From contig JAQIIU010000002.1 in the NCBI GenBank assembly GCA_036946625.1, forward strand, positions 1,054,001 to 1,118,000: DNA of 64,000 nt, written 5' to 3'. Below the pieces are notes generated by a model, which made no database searches, was not told where the DNA came from, and saw only the letters and a program-made list of their open reading frames with translations. How positions within the stretch are numbered: position 1 is the first letter of the stretch; each line of letters opens with the position of its first letter. The stretch is from Methylorubrum populi. Its GTDB lineage: Bacteria > Pseudomonadota > Alphaproteobacteria > Rhizobiales > Beijerinckiaceae. Below are positions 30,570 to 39,006 of the stretch, piece after piece. Made by a program: the position numbers and the translations under genes.

Positions 30570-31763
30570 CTACGCCGCGGCCCGCAACTTCGGTCCGCGC
30601 GGCGCGGCGGCGATGTCGCTGCGCGCCCGTTCCAGCGCTTCGGCGATGCAGGCGGCGGCGCGGGCGATTTCCGCATCGGAATGTCCGGCGGTCACGTGCA
30701 GCCGCAGGCGGCCGGCCTCCGAAGTCGCGGCGAGATCGGCGAGCAGGCCGCATTCGGCCAGGCGGCGGCCGACGAGGCGGGCGAGATCGGCCGAGCCGGT
30801 CTGTACCGAGACGGTCGCGCAGGGCTCTCCGCTGACCTCAACCCCCTGCTCGCGCAGGGCCGCGCGCAGGTTCAGGACGCTGCGCATCAGCCGGGCGCGG
30901 CGCTCCTGCCCCTCGGCGTCGTCGATGACCGCGAAGGCGCTGAGGATCACCGCCGTCTGGATCGGCGAGAGCGCGCTCGCGGCGGCACCGTCGTTCGCGC
31001 GCAGGCAGGCGGTGATCGAACGGGTGCGGGCGGCGACGAAGCCGCCGTTCGAGGCGAAGCTCTTCGAGAAGCTGCCCGTCACCAGATCGACCTTGCCGAG
31101 CATGTCCTGTAGGCCGAGATGGCCGCGCCCGTCCTCGCCGAGGCAACCCAGATCCTCGGCGACGTCCACGAGCAGCGTCGCGCCGTACTCGTCGCAGAGC
31201 GCCCGCAGGGCGGCGAGGTCGGGCGTGCCGGAATCGGCCGGGGACAGGCTCTCGGTCACGACGAGGATGCCGTTCTCCACGTCGCGGGCGCGAATCGCCC
31301 GGAGACGGGCGCGGCAATGCCCGGCATCGAGATGGCGGAACGGGAAGAGGTTGCGTGTCGCGGCCTCGGCCGCCTCGCGCAGGCCGCCCCGGACCGAGGC
31401 GTCGATCACCACGTGGTCGGCCGGGCGCACGAGTCCGCGGATCACGGTGAGCGCGGCGGCGCGGCCGGTCGGGCAGAGCATCGCCTCCTCCATCTGGAGG
31501 AAGTCGGCGATCCGGCGCTCCAGCGCCAGCGACAGGCCGGGATCGCCGGCCTCGGCCGCGGCGCAGACGCTGCGGACGCCGAACCGGCGCAGGGTCTCGG
31601 CGGCCGCCTCCACGATCTCGGGGTGGGTCGAGAGACCGAGGCAATCCTGCGAGGCGAAGTCGAGGCCGCGGATGAAGGGCGCCTCGCCAGGCGCCTGCGA
31701 CAGGAGGCGGACGCCGTCCGCCCGGACCCGGGCCGTCGCGTCGGTCCGTTCACGATGTCTCAT
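30570..31763 (-). CDS. Alpha-oxoamine-synthase-like PLP-dependent protein
   Basis: The 397-residue product has the fold-type I layout of the KBL/BioF/ALAS/SPT group, enzymes that condense an amino acid with an acyl-CoA. The PLP Lys is visible (about 234, GSFSKSFASNGGF), as is the Asp that contacts the pyridine nitrogen (about 200, LLVDVAEDLG). Two histidines usual in the family are replaced: the ring-stacking His of the DxxxHAS segment reads Arg (about 125, IDASVRGG), and the His of the DEAHS segment reads Glu (about 203). The chemistry may therefore differ from classic members. The start at 31763 is chosen over 31910, which adds 49 basic residues. Confidence 0.75.
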   Translation of the reverse strand: MRHRERTDATARVRADGVRLLSQAPGEAPFIRGLDFASQDCLGLSTHPEIVEAAAETLRRFGVRSVCAAAEAGDPGLSLALERRIADFLQMEEAMLCPTGRAAALTVIRGLVRPADHVVIDASVRGGLREAAEAATRNLFPFRHLDAGHCRARLRAIRARDVENGILVVTESLSPADSGTPDLAALRALCDEYGATLLVDVAEDLGCLGEDGRGHLGLQDMLGKVDLVTGSFSKSFASNGGFVAARTRSITACLRANDGAAASALSPIQTAVILSAFAVIDDAEGQERRARLMRSVLNLRAALREQGVEVSGEPCATVSVQTGSADLARLVGRRLAECGLLADLAATSEAGRLRLHVTAGHSDAEIARAAACIAEALERARSDIAAAPRGPKLRAAA

Positions 31764-32095
31764 GCCATCCCGTCCGATGCCGCGTTGTTCTCGGCTCGAC
31801 TGTCGGCGGCGGCGGCTTGCCATCGTGTTAAGCGGGCTCGAGCGAGCGAAAATGCATCGGCGCGTATTTAACGAAACGCTATTGCCGAACCGTCGGACCC
31901 ATTCGCTCATTCTTTACCAGACGATACCATGGTCCGAATGCGTTCCTGTTGAATGAACCGGAAAGGATATCCTCTTCTGAGGACATCTTTCGCAGATGCC
32001 CCTCTCGACGATCGAAAACGCCCTCGACGAAGCGCGTCGGGGGCGCTCCCCCGCCGGAGGCGCCCCCGAAACCTGCCCCCCTCGGACCGACCGGA
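31764..32095. other. Intergenic region upstream of the PLP gene
   Basis: This region holds a G+C-rich hairpin (GGGGGCGCTCC / GGAGGCGCCCCC near 32039-32067) just after the end of the membrane-protein gene. A more A+T-rich stretch (about 31830-31960) follows, likely holding the promoter of the PLP gene. No credible gene is seen. Confidence 0.4.
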
Positions 32096-33169
32096 TCAGA
32101 TCGCCGGAACCCCGCCGATCGCCGCGCCGACCCCGTACAGCCTCCCGTAGAGCACGCCGTGGGCGAGATAGTAGACGCCCAGGAACATCATCAGGGCACT
32201 GGCATAGTAGACCGGAGCGAGCACCACGTCCCGACGGGTGGCGGCGACGCGGGCGTCGTCGGCGGCGACGGCGATCAGCACCGCGACGATGCTCGAGTGA
32301 CCGACGGCGTCGATCTTGCCGAACTCGAAGATGGCGGAGATGAAGATCGCGGCCAGGATGATCGCCGAGGCACGGCGCACCAGGGGGGTCCAGATCAGGG
32401 CGAAGGCGAGGGTGAACTCGATCACGCCGGCGGCCTGCATGAACAGCTCGGGCGTGGCGCCCATGGTCATGCCGGGCTTGGCGGCGATCAGCGGATCGGT
32501 CCATTGCGGGTAGGCCCACTTCTCGACCGAGGCCCACATCAGGGTGATCGCGGCGGCGATGCGCACGATGTCGATGGGACGCCGGCCGAACAGGGTCCGG
32601 TCGAAGGCGATCAGGGCGAGGAAGGCGGCCACGCCCAGGAACACCGGATAGTCGGCGAGATGGAAGGCGCCGTAGTTCCACACGGCGAAGGCGAACAGGA
32701 ACGCGATGCCGGCGGCGGTCAGCGGCAGGGTGCGCTTCCACAGGAGCCCGGCGGCCATGGCGAGCTGAAGCCAGGAAATCCAGGCCGCGTCGGTCTTCAG
32801 TTCCGGCGTCAGGATGATCCCGCCGAGATTCCACAGAGAGACGAGGAAGAAGCCGACCACGGCCCGCACGATCAGGGCGCTGTTGTCGCGGATCCGCACC
32901 GTCACGCGGTCGAGGGCGTTGAGGAGCGCGGTGCCGAGCGGCGTCCCCTCGGCGAGGCAACCGAACATCAGGCAGACGAGAGCGAGCCCGGTCAGCCATT
33001 CGAAATCGGCGCACAGCACCTGTTCGAGCCCGCGCGGCCGACCGGCCACGTCGAAGGCGCAGAACCATTTGACGTGGGCGCTGGCCGCCCCGGTCCCGAC
33101 CAGGAGAAGGCTTGTTGCGCCTGCAAGCACGACGGGAGAGCGCACCCAGAAGCTGGACACGTGAGGCAT
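32096..33169 (-). CDS. Polytopic membrane protein with DoxX-like C-terminal part
   Basis: The 357-residue protein has a signal-like first segment ending ASAHVKWFCAFDVAGRPRG, then eight or nine hydrophobic segments. The C-terminal region (ASVEKWAYPQWTDPLI...ELFMQAAGVIEFTLAFALI) is reminiscent of DoxX-type quinone-linked proteins. The HVKWF motif right after the first hydrophobic segment looks deliberate and may face the periplasm. No neighbour suggests a pathway. The family name is uncertain and the function unknown. Confidence 0.75.
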   Translation of the reverse strand: MPHVSSFWVRSPVVLAGATSLLLVGTGAASAHVKWFCAFDVAGRPRGLEQVLCADFEWLTGLALVCLMFGCLAEGTPLGTALLNALDRVTVRIRDNSALIVRAVVGFFLVSLWNLGGIILTPELKTDAAWISWLQLAMAAGLLWKRTLPLTAAGIAFLFAFAVWNYGAFHLADYPVFLGVAAFLALIAFDRTLFGRRPIDIVRIAAAITLMWASVEKWAYPQWTDPLIAAKPGMTMGATPELFMQAAGVIEFTLAFALIWTPLVRRASAIILAAIFISAIFEFGKIDAVGHSSIVAVLIAVAADDARVAATRRDVVLAPVYYASALMMFLGVYYLAHGVLYGRLYGVGAAIGGVPAI

Positions 33170-33479
33170 GGGGCTGCCGAAACGGGAGGGACGTTCGTGG
33201 TTCGATAAAAACTTAACCGAAGTCGACCGGACCCGCTAAGGGTTTGTTTACGCAATTTAGCGATTGGTTAACGGGCTTTTTGCAGGAAATGACAAGCAGA
33301 TGCCCGGAGATGCGGCAGCTCGGTGACGGAGAGACTTCGCACCGAGCTTCGTGGCGGGCCTGTGGGCAGCGGTGGCCATGGGGATGCCCGTCTGCGCGAC
33401 GCGCGCGTTAACGCCTTCGAAGCCCTTGTGGGGAAGGTTTGGACGGCGCTCGGACGCGGCGCCTTGATCGGGAGGATGG
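33170..33479. other. Divergent upstream region, no gene seen
   Basis: This region separates the minus-strand membrane-protein gene from a small plus-strand gene. The first 130 bases (AAAACTTAACC, TTTGTTTACGCAATTTAGCG) are A+T-richer than the surroundings and are the likely promoter region. No specific box is assigned. Confidence 0.4.
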
Positions 33480-33644
33480 ATGATCGCCCTCGTCAGTCTC
33501 GTCACACTGTCCGGCGGCGTCGTTCTCGCGGGACAAGCCCCGCGCTATCCGGCCTGGACCGCGCGAATGGAGACGGCCGGCGGCCTCGCCCTGGTCACGG
33601 GCCTCGCCATGGTCGGTGCCGGCCTGAAGGCCTATTGCTGCTGA
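33480..33644 (+). CDS. Small membrane protein (54 aa)
   Basis: The frame encodes a 54-residue protein with two hydrophobic stretches (MIALVSLVTLSGGVVLAG and GGLALVTGLAMVGAGL), ending YCC. A purine-rich GGGAGG lies just upstream of the ATG at 33480. It is probably a small inner-membrane protein of unknown role; it converges on rsmB. Confidence 0.55.
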   Translation: MIALVSLVTLSGGVVLAGQAPRYPAWTARMETAGGLALVTGLAMVGAGLKAYCC

Positions 33645-33704
33645 GGGCGTGGCCCGCGACGCGGGAAACCGGGATCACAGGATCACGCGCCGACACGGGC
33701 GCGT

Positions 33705-35069
33705 TCAGTCACGCCGCCGCAGGACACTCGCGAAGAAGCCGTCGAGACCGCCTGCCCGGCCGATGCCGCCGCCGAGATGGCTCGGCAGGGTACGCAGATC
33801 GCCCGAGGCATCGATCAGCTCCGCGTGGCCGGCGAGCGGGTCCGGCGTGATCGCAATCCGTTCGAAGCCGGGATGGCGGGACAGGAAGGCCGCGATCTGC
33901 GTAGGCCCCTCCTCCGGCTCCAGGGAGCAGGTGCAGTAGACCAGCCGTCCGCCGGGACGGGTCAGCCGGGCCGCCTTGTCGAGCAGGCGGCTCTGGAGCC
34001 CGGCCAAGCGGATCAGGTCCGCCTCGCTCTTGGTCCATGCGGCGTCGGGATGGCGGCGGATCGTGCCGGTCGCCGAGCAGGGTGCGTCGAGCAGCACCGC
34101 GTCGAAGGGCGCGTCCTCCGGCAGGTCGAGGGCGTCGGCGGTCACCACCTCGGCGGACAGGCCGAGGCGCGCGAGATTGCGCCCGAGGCGCTCCAGCCTC
34201 GCCGCGGACCGGTCGACCGCCGTCACCGATGCGCCCGCGGCGGCGATCTGTGCGGTCTTGCCGCCCGGCGCCGCGCAGAGATCGGCGACGCGCTCGCCAG
34301 CCACCGGCGCGAGCAGCCGCACCGGCAGGGCGGCGGCGGCGTCCTGCACCCACCACGCGCCTTCGGCGTAGCCGGGCAGGTCGGCCACCGCCTCGCGCAC
34401 GTCGGCGAGCCGGACCGAGCCGAGATCGAGCCGGGTGCCGCCGAGGCGCTCGGCCCAGGATTCGACATCGCGGGGGATCGTGAGATCGACCGCCGCGCCT
34501 TCGAGATGGGCGGCGGCGATCGTCCGGGCCGCCGCCTCCCCGTAAGCGGCACGCCAGCGGCGGGCGAGCCAATCCGGCGTGTTGCGATCGAGCGGATCGC
34601 CCGCTTCCGCCCGGATCGCCTCGCGTTCGCGGGCGATCCGGCGCAGCACGGCGTTGACCAGGGGCGCGAGGTGCTGCGTCTGCGGGTCCGCCTTGGCGAG
34701 GCGCACGGAGAGATCGACGGCGGCGTGATCGGCCACCGCGAGGTCGAGAATCTGCGCCGCTCCGGTCACCAGCAGGGCGAGAAGATGCGGCCGGTCCTCG
34801 GGAAGGCCGTCCCGCAGGCGGGCGGCGAGCGCCGCCCGGATGAAGCCCAGGCGGCGGAAACTCGCCGTGGCGATGGCCCGGGCGAGCGCCGCGTCGCCTG
34901 CCTCGAATCCCGCGCCGCGGCCGGCCTCAGCCAGCGCGTCTTCGAGCACGAGCCCGCGGACGGGACCGAGCAGGGTCGCGACCGCCTCCCGCGCGACGTG
35001 GCGCGCGGCAAGCCCCGGCACGGACGGGTCGAAGAGGGGCGGCGTGCGGCGGTTGGGTTTCGATGCCAC
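33705..35069 (-). CDS. rsmB: 16S rRNA m5C methyltransferase RsmB (Fmu/Sun)
   Basis: This SAM-dependent enzyme makes m5C967 in 16S rRNA. The 454-residue product has an N-terminal NusB-like helical domain (about 20-150) and a C-terminal Rossmann methyltransferase. The latter carries the SAM site DLCAAPGGKTAQIAAAG and the two family cysteines in DAPCSATGTIRRHPD and YCTCSLEPEEG. The start at 35069 gives MASKPNRRTPPLFD, usual for this group. It is divergent from the DUF1674 gene. Confidence 0.93.
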   Translation of the reverse strand: MASKPNRRTPPLFDPSVPGLAARHVAREAVATLLGPVRGLVLEDALAEAGRGAGFEAGDAALARAIATASFRRLGFIRAALAARLRDGLPEDRPHLLALLVTGAAQILDLAVADHAAVDLSVRLAKADPQTQHLAPLVNAVLRRIAREREAIRAEAGDPLDRNTPDWLARRWRAAYGEAAARTIAAAHLEGAAVDLTIPRDVESWAERLGGTRLDLGSVRLADVREAVADLPGYAEGAWWVQDAAAALPVRLLAPVAGERVADLCAAPGGKTAQIAAAGASVTAVDRSAARLERLGRNLARLGLSAEVVTADALDLPEDAPFDAVLLDAPCSATGTIRRHPDAAWTKSEADLIRLAGLQSRLLDKAARLTRPGGRLVYCTCSLEPEEGPTQIAAFLSRHPGFERIAITPDPLAGHAELIDASGDLRTLPSHLGGGIGRAGGLDGFFASVLRRRD

Positions 35070-35186
35070 GCTTGACGTGCCGTTCTCAGCGAAAAGGAAT
35101 GAAAGGGGGCTCGCCCCGGAGCCGAGGCAGTCACATCTGTCGGCCAGGGATGCAAGGGCAAGGGCTTTAAGCGGATGGAGACCGGC

Positions 35187-35399
35187 ATGACGGAGGCGGA
35201 TGCCAAGACACCGGTCGAGACGCCCCGCGCGCTCGCCCCGGCGGCGCAGCGGGCGCTGGCGGAAGCGGCCGAGCGGCGCGCGGCGATCGATGCCCGCGCC
35301 GCCAGGATCGCCGAGCGGCCCGAGCGGCTGGGCCGGGGCGGCCTCGAACCCGTGCGCTACGAGGATTGGGAGGTGAAGGGCCTCGCCAGCGATTTCTGA
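35187..35399 (+). CDS. DUF1674 protein (SDHAF4-like)
   Basis: The product is a 70-residue protein ending in the family signature GGLEPVRYEDWEVKGLASDF. Eukaryotic relatives (SDHAF4) help assemble succinate dehydrogenase by binding flavinylated SdhA; the bacterial role is inferred by homology. The ATG at 35187 has GGAG 6 bases upstream; the ATG at 35175 would add four residues. Confidence 0.85.
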   Translation: MTEADAKTPVETPRALAPAAQRALAEAAERRAAIDARAARIAERPERLGRGGLEPVRYEDWEVKGLASDF

Positions 35400-36148
35400 G
35401 CGGGCCTCGCTCCCATGTCTCCCGCGGTGGTCGGCGGCATCGCATCGTCAGGCGGCCCGCCAAAGGAACGCATGGGCCGCCCGGATCAGGACCGGCGGAG
35501 GCGCGATGCGGGTCAGGGCCGCGCCTGGCCTTGCTGGCGAACAGGTATCGGATGACGCGCGTGCCTCATCCGGCCTGCGTCGCGGTGCTGGATTGCTACG
35601 GAGGGGGAAACTCACACCACCATTGCGAACCGTCAGGCGAAGCAATCCAGTACCGCGGCGGCGCTGGACGAGGCATCCCGGCGGTCCGGCACCACTCGCC
35701 GGCAGGATCGCGAAGGCGGCACCCCACGATGGCCGCATCGCGAAAGCGCGTATCCCGATGGACACAAACCACAAAATTTTCCATAAAATTTCTTTTATAT
35801 TAGTATGTTAGCGGGCGCATAGCGCGCTCTCGGCCGGCTCCTGCTCCTCGATCCGGCTGGGAACGACTCGGCCGAGTGGCGCCATCCTCCTCGCGCCTGC
35901 CTGCGGCTGTGGGCGTCTCGATGCGCTTCACCATAACTCTCGTCGTAGGCCGGGATCGACGCTCGGAACTCGGCCTTCGTCTGCCGGGGTTGCCCACCCG
36001 TCTGCAGGAACTTCGAAGCCGGCGGCCCACCGCTCCAGCACCGCCCGATGTGCTCTGTCTGCGCCTCTACACCTCGCACCCTCCCGCGCCGTCACGGATG
36101 GCGCGCACCATGCGGGGCGACCACGACCAGAGCAAGACGACCTGATGG
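35400..36148. other. Intergenic junction region with degenerate repeat and A+T-rich patch
   Basis: An inverted repeat with 16-bp arms and one mismatch (GCGGTGCTGGATTGCT at 35582 and AGCAATCCAGTACCGC at 35641) shares the GAAGCAATCCAG core of family 1. A sharply A+T-rich stretch (about 35768-35810, AAATTTTCCATAAAATTTC) marks the boundary with the restriction-modification islet. On the minus strand, 35795-36079 is open (KFLQTGGQPRQTKAEF) and may be the remnant of an accessory gene, but this is too weak to call. Confidence 0.5.
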
Positions 36149-37123
36149 CTACAGGCGCTCGGTCAGGTCGGCTATTCCCTCGGCGATCTTGTCCAAGGCG
36201 TCGATCTTCGTCCCGTCGTCGCCGGCCGCCTCAGCCTGAGCGCGCAGGGTCGCGAGCGCGCGTTCGATCTTGGCGCTCGGGATGCCTTCCGCGAAGATCT
36301 TGAGGAAGCTCTGCCAGTAGCGCGCCGGGATGCCCGACAGCGCCTCCTGCATCAGCGCCACGATGAACTCGTCCATGATGCGCGACCGTGCGACCCGGCC
36401 GAAGTTGCCACCGCTATCGCTGACCGCCACGTCGTTGAAGCTGTCGCTCTTCACCGGGTAGGGGGCCTGATGCGTAGCTGGCGTCACCTTGGCGTCCGGG
36501 CCCGTGGTCGGGCGCAGGTTCTCCCAGTAGTAGTTCCGCTGCTCGGCAGCATGGCGGGCTTCCTCCACGAACGGGCGAAGGAGCTTTGGCGCCCCGGACA
36601 GGATCTCGTCCAAGGTCCAGGGATAAACCACCAGGAGGTCCTGCGGGGCGCACGCCATTGGCGACGCTGTGTACCGGAAGGACGGCTCGCCTTCTTTGGC
36701 AAGGATGAACCAGCCCTTGAGCTCGATGCCCATCAGCACCCGGTCGGCTTCCGGAACGCCGGGGGCGCCGGTTTGTAGCCGAACGTCGGGGAATACCTGA
36801 GCCTGCCTGACGAACGAGTATTGCTGGTACTGCCGTTGGGGGTCCCAAAGCTCACGCATGTCGTTGAGGGATTCGACAACGCTTTGCTCGATGGCGGCGC
36901 CCAGCGGGGTGTTCAGGGTGAACAAGTCGGTCGCAGATATGCCCGCGATGCGTAGGCTGGTTCGGAACCGAGACGGCAGGGCATAGAGGGTATTGCGTAC
37001 CCGGTCGTACAGGTCGCGATGCGGCCACGTTTTCGGATCGGGACCACCCATGCGAACTGGGCCGGCCGGCAAGGCAGGCGCTGCCGACGGGACCCCCGGA
37101 GGTTTGCGCGCTGGGGGGCTCAT
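36149..37123 (-). CDS. Putative type II restriction endonuclease, PD-(D/E)xK type
   Basis: The 324-residue product carries a convincing PD-(D/E)xK nuclease core. It has a Glu-bearing first helix (LGAAIEQSVVESLNDM, 75-90), PD at 112-113 (VFPDVRLQ) and E-L-K at 134-136 (LMGIELKGWFIL). The ATG at 37123 overlaps the stop of the upstream methyltransferase gene (ATGA), so the two are translationally coupled. The partner and this core make a restriction enzyme the best reading. The recognition site is unknown, and base composition is visibly less G+C-rich than neighbouring genes, suggesting horizontal transfer. A longer frame to 37276 would overlap the methyltransferase. Confidence 0.75.
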   Translation of the reverse strand: MSPPARKPPGVPSAAPALPAGPVRMGGPDPKTWPHRDLYDRVRNTLYALPSRFRTSLRIAGISATDLFTLNTPLGAAIEQSVVESLNDMRELWDPQRQYQQYSFVRQAQVFPDVRLQTGAPGVPEADRVLMGIELKGWFILAKEGEPSFRYTASPMACAPQDLLVVYPWTLDEILSGAPKLLRPFVEEARHAAEQRNYYWENLRPTTGPDAKVTPATHQAPYPVKSDSFNDVAVSDSGGNFGRVARSRIMDEFIVALMQEALSGIPARYWQSFLKIFAEGIPSAKIERALATLRAQAEAAGDDGTKIDALDKIAEGIADLTERL

Positions 37124-38121
37124 GCCGATCTCGTGAGGGGCAGGGTCTCGATCTCGCGGCGGACGCGCAGCGTGGCCGCCTCGAAGAACTCGGGGTTGAG
37201 CTCGGCCGCGTGCGCCCGGCGACCGTGCCTGACGGCTGCTACGGTCGCAGAGCAAAGGCCCCCGAAGGGCTCCCAAACCACGTCGCCCGGGTCGGTTGCA
37301 GCGAGGACCTGCCGCTCCATCAAGGCGAGCGGCTTCTGGTTGGCGTGCAGGTAGCCGGTCCCGTGGAGGGCCTTCACGCGCTCGCTCCCGTGTACGGGAG
37401 ACTCACGCCAAACGTTCGTCAGGGCGTGGACATGGGTCCACTTGGCTCGCATCCGGTCCCACGCCGCGGCGGTCGGAGCCGTCTTGCCGTCCAGCGAGAA
37501 GTAGGGACGCGTTGTCGGACGGCCGCGTTTCGTGCACCACTGCGCCATCGCGACGAGGGCGGAGCCGGGCGGGAAATACCAGACGTGATCTTGGGTCAGG
37601 TACTTCCGCGTGGCCGCGTTCGCGACGTCGCAGGCTTGGTTCGACTGGTTCATGGGCAGGCCGGACCGGAGCCATTCGGCACGGACCCATTCCTTGAGTG
37701 AAAGCTCCTGGCCGCCCTCGGTTTGGAGCGTCGCCTTGCGCGTGTAGCGGACGGCAAGCTCGGTCACGACCGGCAGGCCGCGAATCGTCCGGGAGTTCAC
37801 ATTGCCGGCGATGTGGGCAATGCCTTTGTCCCAGATGACGGTTTCCTCGTACTGCCAGCCATGAAGCTCTAGCGCCGAGTGGCTCTTGGCCCAACCGATC
37901 TCGCTGTTCCAGAACCACAGCGTGGTGAACGGCTCGGCGTGCCGGGCCCAAGCCGCGGCGTGCGGTGCGTAGAACTCGGCGAGACCATCCGGCGTGTACG
38001 GCTCACCGGGATACTTCCCTAAGCCGTACGGGCCATCGCTGATGATGCAGGCGGGAGGCAGCCACTCGTTGCAGGCCTTCAGGCTGTCACCATGCGTGAT
38101 GGAAGCCGATCCCAGCCTCAT
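37120..38121 (-). CDS. DNA methyltransferase, beta-class (N4-cytosine or N6-adenine)
   Basis: The 333-residue product shows the permuted beta-class order. The catalytic motif comes first (IISDGPYG, about 28-33, in the place of DPPY/SPPY). The QKP motif follows late (HANQKPLALMERQV), then the SAM motif WEPFGGLCSATVAA (about 283-296) at the C-terminus. DGPY is a known variant in phage and accessory methyltransferases; the target base cannot be told from it. The ATG at 38121 is chosen because GDSL-type strands begin just after it; 38169 (ATG) and 38220 (TTG) are alternatives. It is probably the protective partner of the overlapping nuclease gene. Confidence 0.8.
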   Translation of the reverse strand: MRLGSASITHGDSLKACNEWLPPACIISDGPYGLGKYPGEPYTPDGLAEFYAPHAAAWARHAEPFTTLWFWNSEIGWAKSHSALELHGWQYEETVIWDKGIAHIAGNVNSRTIRGLPVVTELAVRYTRKATLQTEGGQELSLKEWVRAEWLRSGLPMNQSNQACDVANAATRKYLTQDHVWYFPPGSALVAMAQWCTKRGRPTTRPYFSLDGKTAPTAAAWDRMRAKWTHVHALTNVWRESPVHGSERVKALHGTGYLHANQKPLALMERQVLAATDPGDVVWEPFGGLCSATVAAVRHGRRAHAAELNPEFFEAATLRVRREIETLPLTRSA

Positions 38122-38213
38122 GGTGGCATCGCCACCCTTAACCAAATCCAGACGTCCCTTGCCGCGCATCACGCCACTCTGCCCCGGTCCAGAACGACGC
38201 TGCCACCCAAAAC

Positions 38214-38229
38214 TTGACAATTAGGTCAA
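38214..38229. promoter_or_regulatory. Palindrome upstream of the restriction-modification genes
   Basis: TTGAC-AATTAG-GTCAA, a 5-bp inverted repeat with a 6-bp spacer, lies about 95 bases upstream of the methyltransferase start in an A+T-richer patch. It could be an operator for autoregulation by the methyltransferase or for an outside repressor. No controller gene is visible. Confidence 0.35.
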
Positions 38230-38448
38230 TGCCTCACCGGACCCAAAGCCTCCGTCGTCCACGGGACGTTGGCCATCGTCATACCCCGCTGGCGGTCGCG
38301 CGTAACCAAAAAGCCGGGGCGCACGCTACTACGCCCGAATCGAGGCTTCAGGTGGCTCCGGAGGGGTTCGGTGGTATCAACGTCTCGGCGCCCCCGGGCC
38401 GTGGTATCAAGGGGGCACCCAAGTGGCTGTCTGCGAAGGGGAAATGAG

Positions 38449-38522
38449 TGGAGCGGGTGAAGGGAATCGAACCCTCGTATTCAGCTTGGAAGGCTGCTGC
38501 TCTACCATTGAGCTACACCCGC
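38449..38522 (-). tRNA. tRNA-Gly(TCC)
   Basis: Read on the minus strand, the gene starts GCGGGTGTAGCTCAATGG. It has the anticodon loop CTTCCAA (anticodon TCC), a T arm with GGTTCGATTCC and an acceptor stem closed by CACCCGC, followed by T and an encoded CCA. The 7-bp acceptor stem is perfect. Its 3' end faces the restriction-modification genes, a common arrangement at integration sites, although no second copy of the 3' end was found. Confidence 0.95.
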
Positions 38523-38904
38523 CGACGGCTTCCCACGCCGGCCTCCGGTCTTCCGGAAACCCCTCCATAAGGAGCAGGGCGTGTCGAACGGCACGTGTTG
38601 GGGGATAGCACGCCTTGGCGGCTTTGAGAAGGTCAGGCGGTGCTTTCTGCCGACGCGGATGGCGTGCTGGCAGCGACCGCTGCGGCTCATCTCCGAACTG
38701 GCCGCCTCGGCACCGTCTGCCTCTGCGGGGTCTCGCCCGGAGGCTGCCCTCGCCCGACGGCGAAACGGCCTGCGGCACCGGTTGGGACGGTGCCGCGGGC
38801 CGCGCTTTCGATCATGAAGACTGGCCCGAGGCCCGTCACGCTCTCGAAGTCGCTCGAACGGAGGGCGGTTCCACGATCAGCCTGCGCGGACGGGAAAGCC
38901 GCCC
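38523..38904. other. Region upstream of tRNA-Gly, no gene seen
   Basis: This 382-base stretch holds the tRNA promoter side and low-quality open frames only. I see no gene or repeat here. Confidence 0.4.
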
Positions 38905-39006
38905 TTACATACCGCCCAGCAGCACGTTCATCGAGCCGACGACGGTCATCACGAGACCGCAGGCGAAGACGGCGATCATGGCGTAGGAAATGGGTTTAAG
39001 CTGCAT
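38905..39006 (-). CDS. Small single-pass membrane protein (33 aa)
   Basis: The 33-residue frame (starting MQLKPISYAMIAVFACGLV) has one hydrophobic segment and a Gly-Gly-Met end. AAGGAG stands 10 bases before the ATG at 39006, a strong Shine-Dalgarno for such a short frame. It lies alone between a tRNA and a small exported protein. It may be a genuine small membrane protein, but the evidence is only the start context and composition. Confidence 0.55.
   Translation of the reverse strand: MQLKPISYAMIAVFACGLVMTVVGSMNVLLGGM

Noticed and set aside
31914..33169. Overlapping long frames on both strands across the membrane-protein gene
   Set aside because: The minus-strand frame with regular membrane segments and a signal is convincing; the others are Arg/His/Gly-rich shadows.
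35795..36079. Minus-strand frame with KFLQTGGQPRQTKAEF
   Set aside because: It looks partly coding and could be a remnant of an accessory gene, but it lacks a family match, a ribosome site and a clean start, so it is mentioned only in the intergenic note.
38224..38447. Possible controller gene between the methyltransferase and tRNA-Gly
   Set aside because: The frames there are short and without helix-turn-helix pattern or a ribosome site; no controller protein can be supported.
35400..38522. Direct repeat of the tRNA-Gly 3' end marking an integrated island
   Set aside because: I looked for the GGAGCGGGTGAAGGGAATCG segment on the far side of the islet and did not find it, and there is no integrase gene, so no attachment site is called.
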